Shown piece by piece: positions 24,314 through 35,546 of a DNA stretch of 64,000 bases. Position numbers and translations under genes: made by a program. Each line of letters opens with the position of its first letter. Within the stretch, counting starts at the first letter, position 1. The notes under the pieces were generated by a model, which was not told where the DNA came from, ran no database searches, and saw only the letters and a program-made list of their open reading frames with translations. The DNA is from Climacium dendroides (taxonomy: Eukaryota; Streptophyta; Bryopsida; Hypnales; Climaciaceae), in NCBI GenBank assembly GCA_950106755.1, contig OX467087.1, forward strand, positions 22,882,047 through 22,946,046, read 5' to 3'.

Positions 24314-25130
24314 CACTAAAATTGGTAAATAGTGTTGGGTGATAATTAGTGTCATTCCCTGGTTTTTACCCCCAACACTATTTTCCAACTTATGTGTAAA
24401 TAGTGTTGGGCACTTAATTTGTGCCACCTAAATTTGGCCCTACCTTGGAAACCTCAATTTTGGGAACCACAATTTCTGACCCCCGCCCCCGAAATCTTGG
24501 CCTTCTCTGGAAACTTTACTTTTGATCTTCTCTCTCGCCGTGGAAGTTTTCTCCTTCCCTGGAATTTTTGTTTTTTGTTTGTTTGCTTCATGTCCGACGA
24601 TTCATCCCTTACCTGGCGCACTGCAATTTCAGCCCATTGTGGTATTCAGTTTTGGTTAGGCTTTACCCCTACAGCACATTCCTAGAATCCATTCGCAATT
24701 TCAGTTTTGGGTTGGAGTTTTTCTTCCTTCCACATTGTGGGTGCCACCTTGGGAGCACAAGACAGTTTTGGAGAGCTTCTTGAAAATTTCAGCCTACATT
24801 GTGAGCTTTAGGGTGGGTGGGTTATAGTCCGACGACTCCCGCCGATTCCATTGCCTCTTCAATTTGAATTTGAATTTGAATCTTCCGGTGCCCCTAACTT
24901 TCAATTGACGTATGCAATTCAACTTTTGATTACACCATTGGATTTCTCTTCCTCTCTTCTATTTACTGTGAAAGATGGGTTTTTTTTTTGGTCGCCATTT
25001 TTTTAAAACCATTTTTTTCTGGATTTTCTAGCCCGGCATGGACCGCCCTTCGCTTGCTGATCTCAATGCCTCTCCCCGACGCCTCCAACAAGTTTCCAGC
25101 ATTGCAACTCGACGAGCTGTCACTGCTTAG

Positions 25131-26489
25131 ATGGTGGAGGACGTCGCCATTCACGGTGAGCATGGCCTAAATGTTCGCGTAATTCAAGCATTTCCAAAAT
25201 ATTTCCGTGGACAGCGCTCTGCCAACCTTGTAAAAGCCGGCCGATGGTGGCAGCAATGCCACCAATTCGATGAGGACAATGCAGAAAATGCAGCCCAAGT
25301 CACTGCATTCTCGTGCAGTCGCAACCGATTGGGCATAAGGCGGCGCCATTGTCCAAAAGCCAAACCAGGCCGAGGCAAGAAAAAAAGTGAATGGGTACAA
25401 TATTTGTACCCATTTTTACTTGAAGAATTCAACCGCCTTCGAAAATCAGGTGTAAAGTTTTCTTCTCTTCTTCTTTGTGAGTTGGCTCTTTCCATTCTTG
25501 TAGCTTCCGAGTCCAATTTCACAGCCCAATCTATTGACCCAAAGGATAACATTTTGTTGGTTAACAAAATTACCCCGAATTGGGTCAATCAATTCATGGA
25601 GAACCACAATATAGTCCTCCTCTCCCAACGTGGCTGTTTGACTTGTAGTTCTCAAAAAGAACTCCAAATCGAACAACAAACCGCCTATCATTTGGAGGTT
25701 TTGCAAAGGGGATTTGCATCCGGGGAATTTGATGAAAATCTAATGGAAAATCTAGATGAAACCCATTTTGTTGTCAATCTTGACAATGGACGCACTTTAG
25801 GGTTTCGGGGGGACACAACAGTCAAATATGCTGAAGTGGTTTCGGGTGGGGAGTCTATGACTATGGTGGTTCGTATTTCAGGAAGCCGGCGTGCTATGAT
25901 AGAAGCTCCTATGCTCATTTTCACAAATGAAAATAGGAGCTACCCTATACGAGGTCTAATTGATAATATTCCCGGGGTGTCTTATAGGTCGGGCCCTAAA
26001 GGGTGGATGGACCAAACCATCTTACCCGAATATTTTTTGGAAAATCGGGCATATCAAGCCGATCTTCATCACCGCATGAAGATCATATGGCTTGATAATT
26101 GTACCGGCCATACGGTGACCCCTAGGTTGGCTGATGTCCTAGCAGCCAAAAATACAGTCTTCAAATTTTTACCTCCTTGTTCTACTCACCTTTGCCAACC
26201 AACAGATATATTCTTGATTTCAAAGATCAAAGATGCATGGACAAGACGGTGGGAAGCCAAAAAAATTCAGTTGATACAAGAAAATGCTTGGCAAAATGCA
26301 CCCCGGGCAGATGGACAATGGTCAGGGAAGTTGACCAATCCAGGGAAACGTTTTTTCCTACAATTGGCTGCTGATAGTATAGAAGATGTTAATAGAGAGG
26401 TGGATTGTGACAACATCTCCTATGCTAGAAAAGCAATGATTTGTTGTGGCTTGGCATTAGGACTTGATGGATCTTGGAGTGTTGAATAA
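25131..26489 (+). CDS. Pogo/Tigger-like DDE transposase (452 residues; likely 5' nonsense change)
   Basis: The protein carries the three catalytic acids of a pogo-type DDE nuclease: NLDETHF (about residue 208), WLDNCTGH (about 320) and QPTDIF, the last Asp 37 residues after the second. A basic stretch RRRHCPKAKPGRGKKK (about 69-86) fits a DNA-binding or nuclear localisation region. The frame is also open upstream from an ATG at 25037 for 30 codons (starting MDRPSLADL) until TAG at 25128-25130, immediately before the ATG used here. The second element has a matching N-terminus with TGG at that position, so the ancestral start is probably 25037 and TAG is a Trp nonsense mutation. The protein from 25131 would lack those 31 residues but keeps the catalytic domain. 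Confidence 0.85.
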   Translation: MVEDVAIHGEHGLNVRVIQAFPKYFRGQRSANLVKAGRWWQQCHQFDEDNAENAAQVTAFSCSRNRLGIRRRHCPKAKPGRGKKKSEWVQYLYPFLLEEFNRLRKSGVKFSSLLLCELALSILVASESNFTAQSIDPKDNILLVNKITPNWVNQFMENHNIVLLSQRGCLTCSSQKELQIEQQTAYHLEVLQRGFASGEFDENLMENLDETHFVVNLDNGRTLGFRGDTTVKYAEVVSGGESMTMVVRISGSRRAMIEAPMLIFTNENRSYPIRGLIDNIPGVSYRSGPKGWMDQTILPEYFLENRAYQADLHHRMKIIWLDNCTGHTVTPRLADVLAAKNTVFKFLPPCSTHLCQPTDIFLISKIKDAWTRRWEAKKIQLIQENAWQNAPRADGQWSGKLTNPGKRFFLQLAADSIEDVNREVDCDNISYARKAMICCGLALGLDGSWSVE

Positions 26490-26689
26490 TTATTTCCACA
26501 TCTCCAAGACATTATTGCAAAACATTTGCAATACTTCCAAGGGCAAGAAGTGCCTAATTTAAATAGGGCAGTTTAGAGATTTTTTTTTCAGTTTTTACTG
26601 TTTTTTCCCTTCAATTTCTGGCCTACAGCTACGACTATTATATTGTACTTTTGACTCTTCCTATATTTTGCAATATATACACATTATGA

Positions 26690-27230
26690 AAAATTTCAGC
26701 ATTTCACCATTGCATTGTTTATTTCACCATTTCATTGTTTTTTTGGGCTTTCCAGCATTTATTTCAGGATTTCATTTAACTTTCCAACTTTTCAAGATTT
26801 CATTGTTTTTTGGGAGCTTTTCAACATTGATTTCTGAATTTCAGTGTTTTGTTGGGCTTTTCAACATTGATTTCTAGATTTCATTGTTTTTTTGGGCTTT
26901 TCACCATTTATTTCAGGATTTCATTGTTTTTTGGGGGCTTTTCACCATTTCATTGTTTTGGGGGGCTTTCAACATTTATTTCAAGATTTCATTGTTTTTT
27001 TGGTTATTTCACCATTTCATTATTGTTTTTTGGGCTTTTCAACATTCCAACATTTCATTGTTGTTTTTGGGGCTTTTCAACATTCCAACATTTCAGCATT
27101 TTAGCAATTCAAACATTTCAGCAATTCAGCAATTCAGCATTTCAGCAATTCAGCATTTCAGCAATTCAGCAATTCAGCAATTCAACATTTCAACATTTCA
27201 ACATTTCAGCATTTCATACACCAGATTTTC
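26690..27230 (+). repeat. Low-complexity minisatellite inside the first pogo-like element
   Basis: The first part repeats ATTTCA(C/A)CATTTCATTGTTTTTTGGGCTTTT-type units of roughly 30-45 bp (only short words are shared exactly, such as TTTCATTGTTTTT). The second part (about 27080-27220) is built on 9-bp words TTTCAGCAA and TTCAGCAAT. Open frames here are by-products of the repeats, not genes. Confidence 0.75.
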
Positions 27231-27732
27231 CCAACCATTTCAACTTCTATATTTTGTTACCATCTAACACTAAATGCACTTTTCTACAAATTCCGAAATG
27301 ACGGAAATTTACTTCAAAGCTAAAATAGTGTTAGAATCGGTACAAAAAGATCTAACACTAAGCGTGCACATCGCTATTAGTGTTAGTTGGGATAATTAGT
27401 GTTGCCAACACTATTTACCAATTTTAGTGTAGCGCATTGAATTGAATTCAATATGACTACAAGCTTCATCATTAGCACACTAGATTCAATTCAATATGAT
27501 TACAAGCTTCATCACTACACTAAAATTGGTAAATAATGTTGGCAACACTAATTCTCAACACTAACACTAATTGTGATTTGCAAGGTTAGTGTTAGATGAA
27601 AATTAACCCATTCTAACACTATTTTAGCTCTATAGTAAAATCTGGTCATTTTAGCATTTGTACGAGAGTGCATTTAGTGTTAGATGGCAATAAAATGTTA
27701 GAAGTTGGAACGGTGGAAAAAAACAGTGTATG

Positions 27733-27866
27733 AAATGCTAAAATAATCACATAAATGCTGAAATAATCACATAAATGCTAGAATAATCACAAAAATGCTA
27801 GAATAATCACAAAAATGTTGGAATAAGCATACAAATGCTGGAATAAGCACAAAAATACTAAAAAAT
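27733..27866 (+). repeat. 20-bp minisatellite in the second pogo-like element
   Basis: About seven units of the form AAATGCT(G/A)GAATAATCACA occur in tandem. It sits at the same end of the element as the different 9-bp and longer repeats in the first element, so this end appears prone to repeat growth. Confidence 0.75.
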
Positions 27867-28065
27867 TTCATAGTATATGTATAAGTTGTTAAATATAGCA
27901 ACAACCCAAAAACAACTTAATAATCCTAATTGTAAACCAAAATTTTAAAAAAATATAATAAAATATCAAAAAGGATTTTTAAACTGCCCTATTGAAATTG
28001 GGCAATTCTTCCCCTTAGAAGTATTGCAAATGTTTTGCAATTATCTCTTGGAGATGTGGAAACAA

Positions 28066-29506
28066 TTATCCTACACTCCAAGATCCATCAAGTTCTAATG
28101 CTAAGCCACAACGAATCATTGCTTTTCTAGCATAGGATATGTTGTCACAATCCACCTTTCGATTAACATCTTCTACACTATCAGCAGCCAATTGTAGGAA
28201 AAAACGTTTCCCAAGATTTGTCAACTTTTTTGACCATTGTCCATCAGCCTGGGGTACATTTTGCTAAGCATTTTGTTATATCAACTCAATTTTCCTGGTT
28301 TCCCTGCATGTTTGATTTTTGAAATAAGGAACATATCTGCTGGTTGGCAAAAGTGAGTAGAACATGGAGGCAGAAATCTGAAAATTGTGTTTTTGGCAGC
28401 TAGAACAGCAGACAATTTAGGTGTCACAGTATGACCGCTACAATTATCAAGCCATATGATTTTCACGCGTTGATGAAGATTGGCTTGATATGCACAAGGT
28501 TCTAAAAAGTATTCAAGGAAGATGGTTTGGTCCATTCAACCTTTAGGACCCATTCTATAAGAAACCCCTAGAATATTATCAATCACTCCCGTATAGGATA
28601 GCTCCTATTTTCATTTGAGAAAATGAGCATAGGAGCTTTTATTGTAGCACAATGGCCTTTGGAAATGTGAACAACCATGGTCATGGATTCCTCACCCGAG
28701 ACAACTTCAGCATATTTGATAGTTGTGTCTCCTCTAAACCCTAAAGTTCGGCCATTGTCAAGATTGACAATAAAATGTGTTTCATCTAGGTTTTCCATGA
28801 GATTTTCATCAAATTCCCTAGATGAAAATCCCCTTTGAAAAACCTTCAAATGGTAGGCGGTTTCCATTTTGATTTGAAGCTCCTTTTGAGGGCTACAAGT
28901 CAAACGCCCACGTTGGGATAAAAGGACTATATTATGGTATCCATGAACTAATTGACCCAATTCGTTGTGATTTTGTTGACCAATAGAACATTGTCTTTGG
29001 GATCAACAAAAAGGGCTGTGAAAATGGACTCAGGAGCTACAAGTATGGAAATGGTCAATTTACGAAGTAGGTGAGAGAAAAATTTGACACCTGCTTTGCA
29101 AAGGCGGTTGAATTCTTCAAGCAATAGAGGGTACAAATATTGCACCCATTCGCTCTTCTTTTTGCCTCGACCCGGCTTGACTTTTGGGAAATGATGCCTT
29201 CTTTTGCCCAAACAACTTCGGCTACAATAGAGGGGAGTGACCGGTGACGGAACCGGGAAGATTCTCATGGAATTAGTCGCGTTGTTGCCACCATCGACTG
29301 GGTTTAATGAGATTGGCGGGGCGTTGGCCACGAAAGTGCTATGGAAATGCTCGAATGACTCGAGCATTGAGGCCCACCAAGCTGTGAACAGCAACATCTT
29401 CAATCATCCAAGAAATGACAAATAGGTGAGTGGCAAGGCTGGAAACCTGCTGAAGACGTTGGGAAGGGGCATCGGAAGGAATTTCAGCAAGCGAAAGGCG
29501 GTCCAT
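28066..29506 (-). pseudogene. Broken pogo-like transposase
   Basis: Homologous along its length to the transposase at 25037-26489: start MDRLSLAEI at 29506, catalytic NLDETHF in 28583-28960 and WLDNCSGH and QPADMF in 28281-28535. The frame is broken by at least one stop after the RAFP segment (about 29390) and by frame changes, so it cannot make a full protein. It retains Trp at the codon that is TAG in the first element. Confidence 0.85.
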
Positions 29507-30692
29507 GGCCGGCTACAAAAAAACAGTGGAAATGTGACTTGAGAAAAAAATGGCGACAAAAAAAAACAATTTTTTAGAGGAAATAGGAGAAGGAAAGACA
29601 AATTCAATGGTGTCATCTAAGTTCCAAACACATACCTCAATGAAAAGTTATAGACATCAGAAGTTTGAATTGGAGCGGTGACGGAAAACCGGGAAGTATA
29701 TCCCCCCCAAAAAAAAATCCTCACTTCTCTTCTATTCCAAGGCTGCCACCGGGAGCCCTCCACTTCACCGCGGGGAGGCAAAAATTGGACATCCGCAGGA
29801 AGGCAAGAATTGGAGTTCCGCAAGGAGGCCAAAAAATTGGAGTTCCGGTAGGGAAGGGTTGGAAGAAGGCGGTGGAAGGCAGAAATTGTAGTTTCCCAAG
29901 GAAGGGCTAGAAATCGTCGACGGTCAGTGGAAATTAGAGCATTCCAGGAAAGGACAAAAATTTGACGGCGGGAGGGAAGGGCTCCAACACTATTTACACA
30001 TAAGTTGGAAAATAGTGTTGGGGGTAAAAAACAAGGAACAATACTAATTATCACCCAACACTATTTACCAATTTTAGTATAGTACATTGGATTCAATTCA
30101 ATATGACTACAAGCTTCATCACTAGCGCATGTATCTCTTGATATATCACACAAATAACATCTTATTAGAGGTTATCATACCTTCTCCTCATTTTCAATCT
30201 TCTAAAAATGAAGACGCAACACTCTCTTCTTGAATTGAGGATGTTAGAGTCTTTGAAGATTAAGAAGTTTTTTTCTTCTCCTCTTTAGATGAAGAATAGG
30301 CATGAAGAAGTTTTGTGTGCAAGAAGGGCTCCTATTGGTTCTTTTTTTTCACTCCATATCTTTTCATTCTTCATGAAAAAATTTCAACATTCATAAAGAA
30401 GGCATGACAACTCCTATTTGCTTCTTAAGCCTTTGTCTCCTTTTACTTCAAGAGCACTATATGCAAATTAAGTGAAAACATAAGATATTACAGGTGCATA
30501 ATCTATAGATAGTCTGCAAAGAGCTAGGCAATTTACATTTACAAGAAGCACACAATGTTTGTTCCAAATTAGGGTGTATATGCCTTAACTTACTTTGATC
30601 AAGAGAAAAACCTTTGGTACAATTTTGTACTAGAAGAGATTAAGGGAATTTTCTTGAGCTTCTCAAGTATGATCTGACAGCATCTCAACAAC

Positions 30693-31330
30693 CACTACAA
30701 CAGAAAGCAATCACTACTAGAAAATTTCATTTTTCTGTTGTTTTGGTCGCGTTGATTCGGTCAAAATCTGACAGAAATCTGTTGAAACCAACAGATTTCT
30801 GTCAGATTTTGACCGGATCAACGCGACCAAAACAACAGAAATACGAAATTTTCTAGTAGTGAATGATTACAGAATAGCAATGATTTTATAATGAAATGAT
30901 GTGTGTGAATTTACTTTGAATCTTAGAAAAGAAATAATGTATTGCAAAACTATTGCAAAGCTCTTAGTAATTGAATATAAAAGTCTTAAGGATTAAATCC
31001 ATGCTATTGTATCTATAAATTGTTGCAAATTTATAAAACTTAGAATGCAAAACCATTGAAAAAACATTATTGTTAAGTGTAAAAGTCTTTGCAATAATCA
31101 TTGCAAAACAATATATAATCACATTGCAACTCATTCAATATTTTTATCCTAAAAAAAACTAATAATAATAAAGCAATGCAAAGGCATTGTGAAATTAAAA
31201 AAAGTACTAAAAATCCATTGCAATGAATTTTAATTGTCATTACATTGCAAAAAAAGAAGGAATTATCATTGTAAAACCATTGCAAAATTGTTGAATTTAT
31301 TATTATATAATTAGGTATTATGCTGCTATA
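30693..31330. mobile_element. CACTA-like non-autonomous element with nested MITE (3' end unclear)
   Basis: The left end CACTACAACAGAAAGCAAT matches the left end of the complete element at 54181 (CACTACAAGAGAAAGCAGT). The two share CTTAGAAAAGAAATAAT, AAAAGTCTT and many ATTGCAA words in order. A MITE interrupts it from 30712. I could not find the right terminus, so it is truncated or diverged. Confidence 0.6.
30712..30861. mobile_element. 150-bp near-perfect palindromic CACTA-type MITE
   Basis: The ends are CACTACTAGAAAATTTC and its complement, with AAT at 30709-30711 and 30862-30864. Almost the whole element folds on itself: the arm TTCTGTTGTTTTGGTCGCG pairs with its complement near the right end, leaving a very small loop near 30787. 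Such a perfect hairpin suggests recent insertion and could generate small RNAs. Confidence 0.9.
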
Positions 31331-33179
31331 GAAACAATGCAAAAAGAGTACATGTATAAGTATATGGAGGAATTTTAAGATGATTCTAGATGAATTTTGG
31401 ATCAATTATGGATGAATTCAAATTTATAGGTGTATGAATTGTATTGTCAAAATTGAATGAAATATCATGACATGCACTAATTTGTGGATACTAATGCAGT
31501 GAATGAACTCTAAAAATTAAAATGTAGTTGTTTTAACAATTAAATTGCCTTCCTTCAAAAAAATAACTTTACAAGCCTTTCAAGTCAATTATTATTTGTA
31601 TATATATTACCATTTATACACATGGAGGTTCATGAGGACTTGTCAATGATGATAAGTGATAAAAACAAAAGAAGGCGCAATTAGAAGATGTTGCCTTCTT
31701 TACATGCCTCATCATTTTTATTCTTCTTTGTCGTTATTACTATTGTCATCACTATCACTGTGATTGTCACTACTTCTAAATTCACAGTGAACAATCCGTT
31801 TGCAATGTCTACAAATAATTTTTTATAACCATATCGAATGCAATATTGACTTTCTTTCACTACTAACCACCTCCCGAACTCTGTTTTTTGCAACCCACAT
31901 GTTCACTTCACAATGTGTTACATTGCAAACCACTTCTTTGACAATACTATCCTTGCATGGCTTCTTAAACACTATAGAAGACAAATATTGTATGTATGAC
32001 TTAAAAACACCATCAATGACTCTTTTCATACAGCATAATTTATACAACCATTTTTTTTTCTTCATCTTAAAATTAGGTAGTTGTGGCTTTAATTTGAATT
32101 AACATTTTCAATAACAAAATCTTAATTTAGATGAACTACAAGTAGAAGGTGAAGAGGCTCACTAAAAAAGCTACAAATCTCATAAACTTACAAATGCACC
32201 AATAAAAGACCTCAAGCCTCCATTCCAAAAGCTCGATAGCATTAGAAGCCTCTTCGAAAAAAATCTTTCAACTCTTCACAATATAGTTTGCAGAAGTTTC
32301 AATTGCTACTAAAAATTGAAATAAAAAAATTTAATGATTACCTAATTGATCATTAACCAACTTTCGTAACCAAATTCCTACTTCCAATGTGTAAAGATGC
32401 AATTCAATTGGATAGAATTCAGAAAAGACTAAAAAAAATTGTGCCAAACTGCTCTTATAATTGACAACCTCCTCTAGTTAGTTTTTTAACCTACATCACC
32501 TCATATGACGCATGTTTGCAAACATAGAATGCAACAACTCATCATCCTACGCATATAAAAATAATTCATGTAAAGATCTAAACATTTTCATAACCTATTT
32601 CCTATGCTTCTCTTTCACTCAAGATAAATGATATTTTCTTTAGTTAATTCGATAAAGTGATTTAACTTGTCGCATGATGTGTTTTCCATCTTTTCTAAAG
32701 GAAAAGCTAAGTGGATCTAATTGCATTCGAATCTTCTTTTGTGTTGTCTTTTTGTTTCTTTGCCCTCTACTAGACTTGTGTAAATCGTTTCTCAACGTTT
32801 ATTTGCGCAACTTTCAATTTTGTCTTCCACCACTAATTCTTCTTCTATCGTTGTTGCCATACTAGAAAAAAGTGGGATTTATGAAATTTCTATTTTAAAG
32901 ATGACATCCAAAATTTTTTATAATTACTACCTAGAAAGTATTGCTATTCAAATTCTTTGCAAAATGAAACTAGTTGTGCTTTTAGAAGACCAACAAGAAC
33001 CTTCTTGTAGAAATGTTTAGGTACTCACCTTCTTGTAGGACACTCGGATTACAAAACATTAGTAGTTGCTTCATTGAAATTCTAACTCCGTCTAGCACAA
33101 CATCATCATTTTCTTAGAAGAAATTCATGTTACAGAATACAAGCGTGTGCACTTTGCATTCTCTAGCACCATGGTTGCA
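31331..33179. other. AT-rich stretch, no gene recognised
   Basis: Minus-strand open frames at 31681-31893 and 31823-32065 overlap in different frames and could be pieces of one decayed protein, but they carry no motif I recognise. ATTGCAA-type words continue to about 31350 from the CACTA-like element. Confidence 0.4.
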
Positions 33180-33710
33180 CAGATGCTGGGACGTTCGGAC
33201 ATCTGGACGGATGTGCAATGTCCGCGTCTGCGGGGTTTTCAATGTCTGAGGACATAGAAATGTCGGACTCCCGTACGTCCAATGGATGGGTGGTCGGGCA
33301 AACGGATGAGCCGACGCATTGGATGGCTGGGCGGACAGGGCCGACCGCGGCGACAATGGAGCGGACGGGGCGGACGAGGCCGACCGTAGCGACAGCGGAT
33401 GGCGCCGACTGATCGGACAGGGCGGCCATGCGGACGGAGGCGGAGTCCGCCGTGCGCTTGATCAGATGGCCGGGGAAATTGAGCCGCGAAGGCTATTTGA
33501 TGCAACCCTAAATCTGACGGTCCACCCAAAATCACCATTTGCTCGGTCGGCTAACCGCGTGGCTCGTCCGACCAGTCGGCAGTTCGGTCGGATGCCCAAT
33601 CGAACGAACCCGACGAGGCAGACGATTGGTCGTCCGCCAAGGCGGACGACTGAGAGAGATTGGACAAACGGGATGGCCATCCACCTCATACAAGAGAGGT
33701 AGTCGGGCCA
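33180..33710. repeat. GC island of GGTCGG/GGACGG words (1)
   Basis: The block is far richer in GC than its surroundings and consists largely of variants of CGGTCGG, GCGGACGG and complements. Several overlapping open frames on both strands arise from the lack of AT-rich stop codons; none looks like a protein. The island ends just upstream of the kinase-like pseudogene, so it could include its promoter or 5' leader. Confidence 0.65.
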
Positions 33711-33867
33711 TCTGCCTCTCACTTTTACCTTCCCCCTTGCTTGCAAGAGAGAGCAGAGAAGCTTAGTGCCTTTGGGCCCTATTGCCTCCTCTCTTTGGGA
33801 AGGTAAAGGTGAAATTTTGGGGGGACCCTTGTCATTTTTTTTCTGAAATTGTGCGACATTCATCAAG

Positions 33868-35514
33868 ATGCCAAGGGCGAAGAAGAAAGCGAAGCTTTTG
33901 GAGGAACCTAATGAGGCCGATGTCATGGACAACTCCTCGCACACTTGCACTACGTTTTTGGAGAAATTCATTGTTGAATTCTATGAGAGAGAAACTACCA
34001 TGTCTCTTGACTCTAAGCATGTTCGTTATCAAGAGGAGGGCATTGAGAAGTTCAAAGGCGATATGAAGGACATGATGAATGAAGCGTTGCAGGTGCAAGA
34101 GTGGTATCAAGAAATGGAAAAAAAGAATTTTACTAGCTGGTTGGACAAACGGGCGCATGATGCACTATGGAATGCGAAAGGAATTGTCGAAGAATTTGGT
34201 AAGGTTCATCGCATTGATGATGAAGCCTTCACGCACGTGATTACAAAAGTGGACATGTTTGTGAGTCGGATGAGACCATCTACTTCCAGACAAAATAGAG
34301 GTGGATTTTTGGGTTGGTGGACAACTCATGAATGGAGAATAAATATGCGAGTTGCATTGCGCCATTTAATAGCACTCCCAAGAACCGCAAGGATAATTCC
34401 ACAAGATAACGTCATCTTGCGTGGGAACTATGCCACAATTTGTAGGGTGCGAATCGAAGGATGCCCTCAACTTCAACCACATTGGGAATTTACAGCAAAG
34501 GTGTCTCTCCAAGAAGGTCGACGACCTGAGTTTGCAAAGATGGAACACCAAATTAAATCGATGGCGGTGTGAATTCCACACGATGGAGTTATACGCTTCG
34601 TTGAGTCTCACATATGAATCCCAAATGCTACACTTGGGGGTCCCACGTGTCTCAATTGGGGTCTCCAGTGTTTCAACTTGGACTCCAAATGCTACATCTG
34701 GGGTCCCAAGTATGAAGTATCTCAACTGGGGCCCCAAGTGTCTCAATTGGGGCCTCCAAGTGTTTCAACTGGGGCCCCAGGTGCTACACTTGGGGCCCAC
34801 AAATGTTTCAACGAGGGCCCCAAGTGCTACACTTGGGGTCCCTAGTGTCTCAACTGGGGCCTCAATGCAATCCATATAGTTCGGAACGAAAGCTATTCAT
34901 TGTGGTGGAATGGTAGTACTTTGTGTGAAATGTTGAAAATGAATAATGATTATCCAGATAATATCACCATTCGCATTATGTGTGACCCCAAAATTAGCGA
35001 TGAGGAGGTCATTCTTGCTCATCGTTTGAAGCGATGGAGAGCAAAGTGTACGGAGCTTGCTTGGACATTGCTGCATATTATGAATGCAGTACATGGTGCT
35101 GGGCATCTCCACAATGATATTTCTCCAGACAACATCATGTTTCATTTTCCAAAAGATGAGTCGCGGGTTTTCATTTTAGTTTGCGATTGGGAGATGACCA
35201 CGGCTAGTGCGGAACCTATGAAGTCGTTGTATACATTTACATCGACAAGTGATTGGGACAAAGTTTTGAGGAGGAGGTGGTAGATCGATCCAAAGATTAC
35301 ATACATACATCGAAGAGATGTGGATGTGGAGAACATACCCGTACTTACCATTAAGTTTGAAGAATTTGTTGTTGGTCAACTAGTTCAGAGGATCAATAGT
35401 ACATGTATGTCGGAGACATACTACGGTTTGCAAGGTCGTGGAAGCAAAAAACATGTGTTGTACTCACATCATGAGTTAGCACAAGTGTTTCAAGTATATT
35501 TGCCGATTTGTTGA
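33868..35514 (+). pseudogene. Divergent protein-kinase-like pseudogene
   Basis: One frame of 549 codons runs from ATG 33868 to TGA 35514 and is broken only by in-frame stops (TGA 34570, TGA 34615, one TAG in the minisatellite and TAG 35281). After a basic start (MPRAKKKAK) and a helical N-terminal region, kinase landmarks follow in order. There is a nucleotide-loop-like GNYATICRVRI and FTAKVSL with the expected Lys at 34498. A helix holding EFAKMEHQ and then HDGVIRFV come next. After the minisatellite come ESYSLWWNGSTL (hinge), HNDISPDN (catalytic loop, 35110) and CDWEMTT in place of DFG (35182). The last part, YYGLQG to HELAQVFQVY, is a C-terminal tail. A convergent unknown gene begins 30 bp beyond. 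The subfamily is unknown to me. Confidence 0.7.
34626..34868 (+). repeat. 21-22 bp minisatellite inside the kinase-like frame
   Basis: About eleven monomers of the form TG(CTAC/TCTC/TTTC)A(A/C)(C/T)TGGGGCCCCAAG are arranged in a partly ordered A-B-C pattern. Each contains a GGGGCCCC-like self-complementary core. The net length keeps the reading frame across the insertion. It separates the HDGVIRFV strand from the hinge region of the kinase-like domain, a place where no kinase needs such a repeat, so it looks like an expansion that disrupted the gene. Confidence 0.8.
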
Positions 35515-35546
35515 TTCAAAGCCAGCATGCAATCACTTTCGCCACG

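Larger units (their letters stand above)
24314..27429 (+). mobile_element. Pogo-like Tc1/mariner transposon, 3116 bp
   Basis: Terminal inverted repeats of 25 bp begin CACTAAAATTGGTAAATAG and are identical at both ends. They are bordered by TA at 24312-24313 and 27430-27431, the target duplication of the Tc1/mariner superfamily. Inner subterminal inverted words (TAGTGTTGGG and complement) lie near each end. The element holds one transposase gene and a low-complexity 3' region. Structure is complete; activity depends on whether the in-frame TAG at 25128 is tolerated. Confidence 0.9.
27518..30079 (-). mobile_element. Second pogo-like transposon, 2562 bp, inverted and decayed
   Basis: The left end is CACTAAAATTGGTAAATAA and the right end is the complement of TACTAAAATTGGTAAATAG, bordered by TA at 27516-27517 and 30080-30081. 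The right 100 bp inverted match the left end of the first element. The transposase remnant lies on the minus strand, so the element is in the opposite orientation to its neighbour. Confidence 0.88.
23113..30170 (+). repeat. Duplicated block, copy B, expanded by transposons
   Basis: Copy B matches 1625-2960 up to 24313 and again from 30082 (CATGTATCTCTTGATATATC against CATGTACCCCTCGATGTATC). Between the two halves lie two pogo-like elements and extra copies of a 43-bp sequence. Block limits are approximate because the copies are diverged. Confidence 0.75.

Noticed and set aside
24311..24330. CTACACTAAAATTGG read as a CACTA-superfamily terminus
   Set aside because: The enclosed transposase is pogo-like DDE and the borders are TA dinucleotides, not 3-bp duplications, so Tc1/mariner fits better.
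26668..27301. Frames of 127-150 codons within the first pogo-like element
   Set aside because: Low-complexity Phe/His/Ser/Gln translations of the minisatellite; no protein-like pattern.
33218..33971. Several long overlapping frames on both strands in the GC island
   Set aside because: They consist of Arg/Pro/Gly-rich translations of GGTCGG/GGACGG repeats in all frames, the mark of a repeat rather than a gene.
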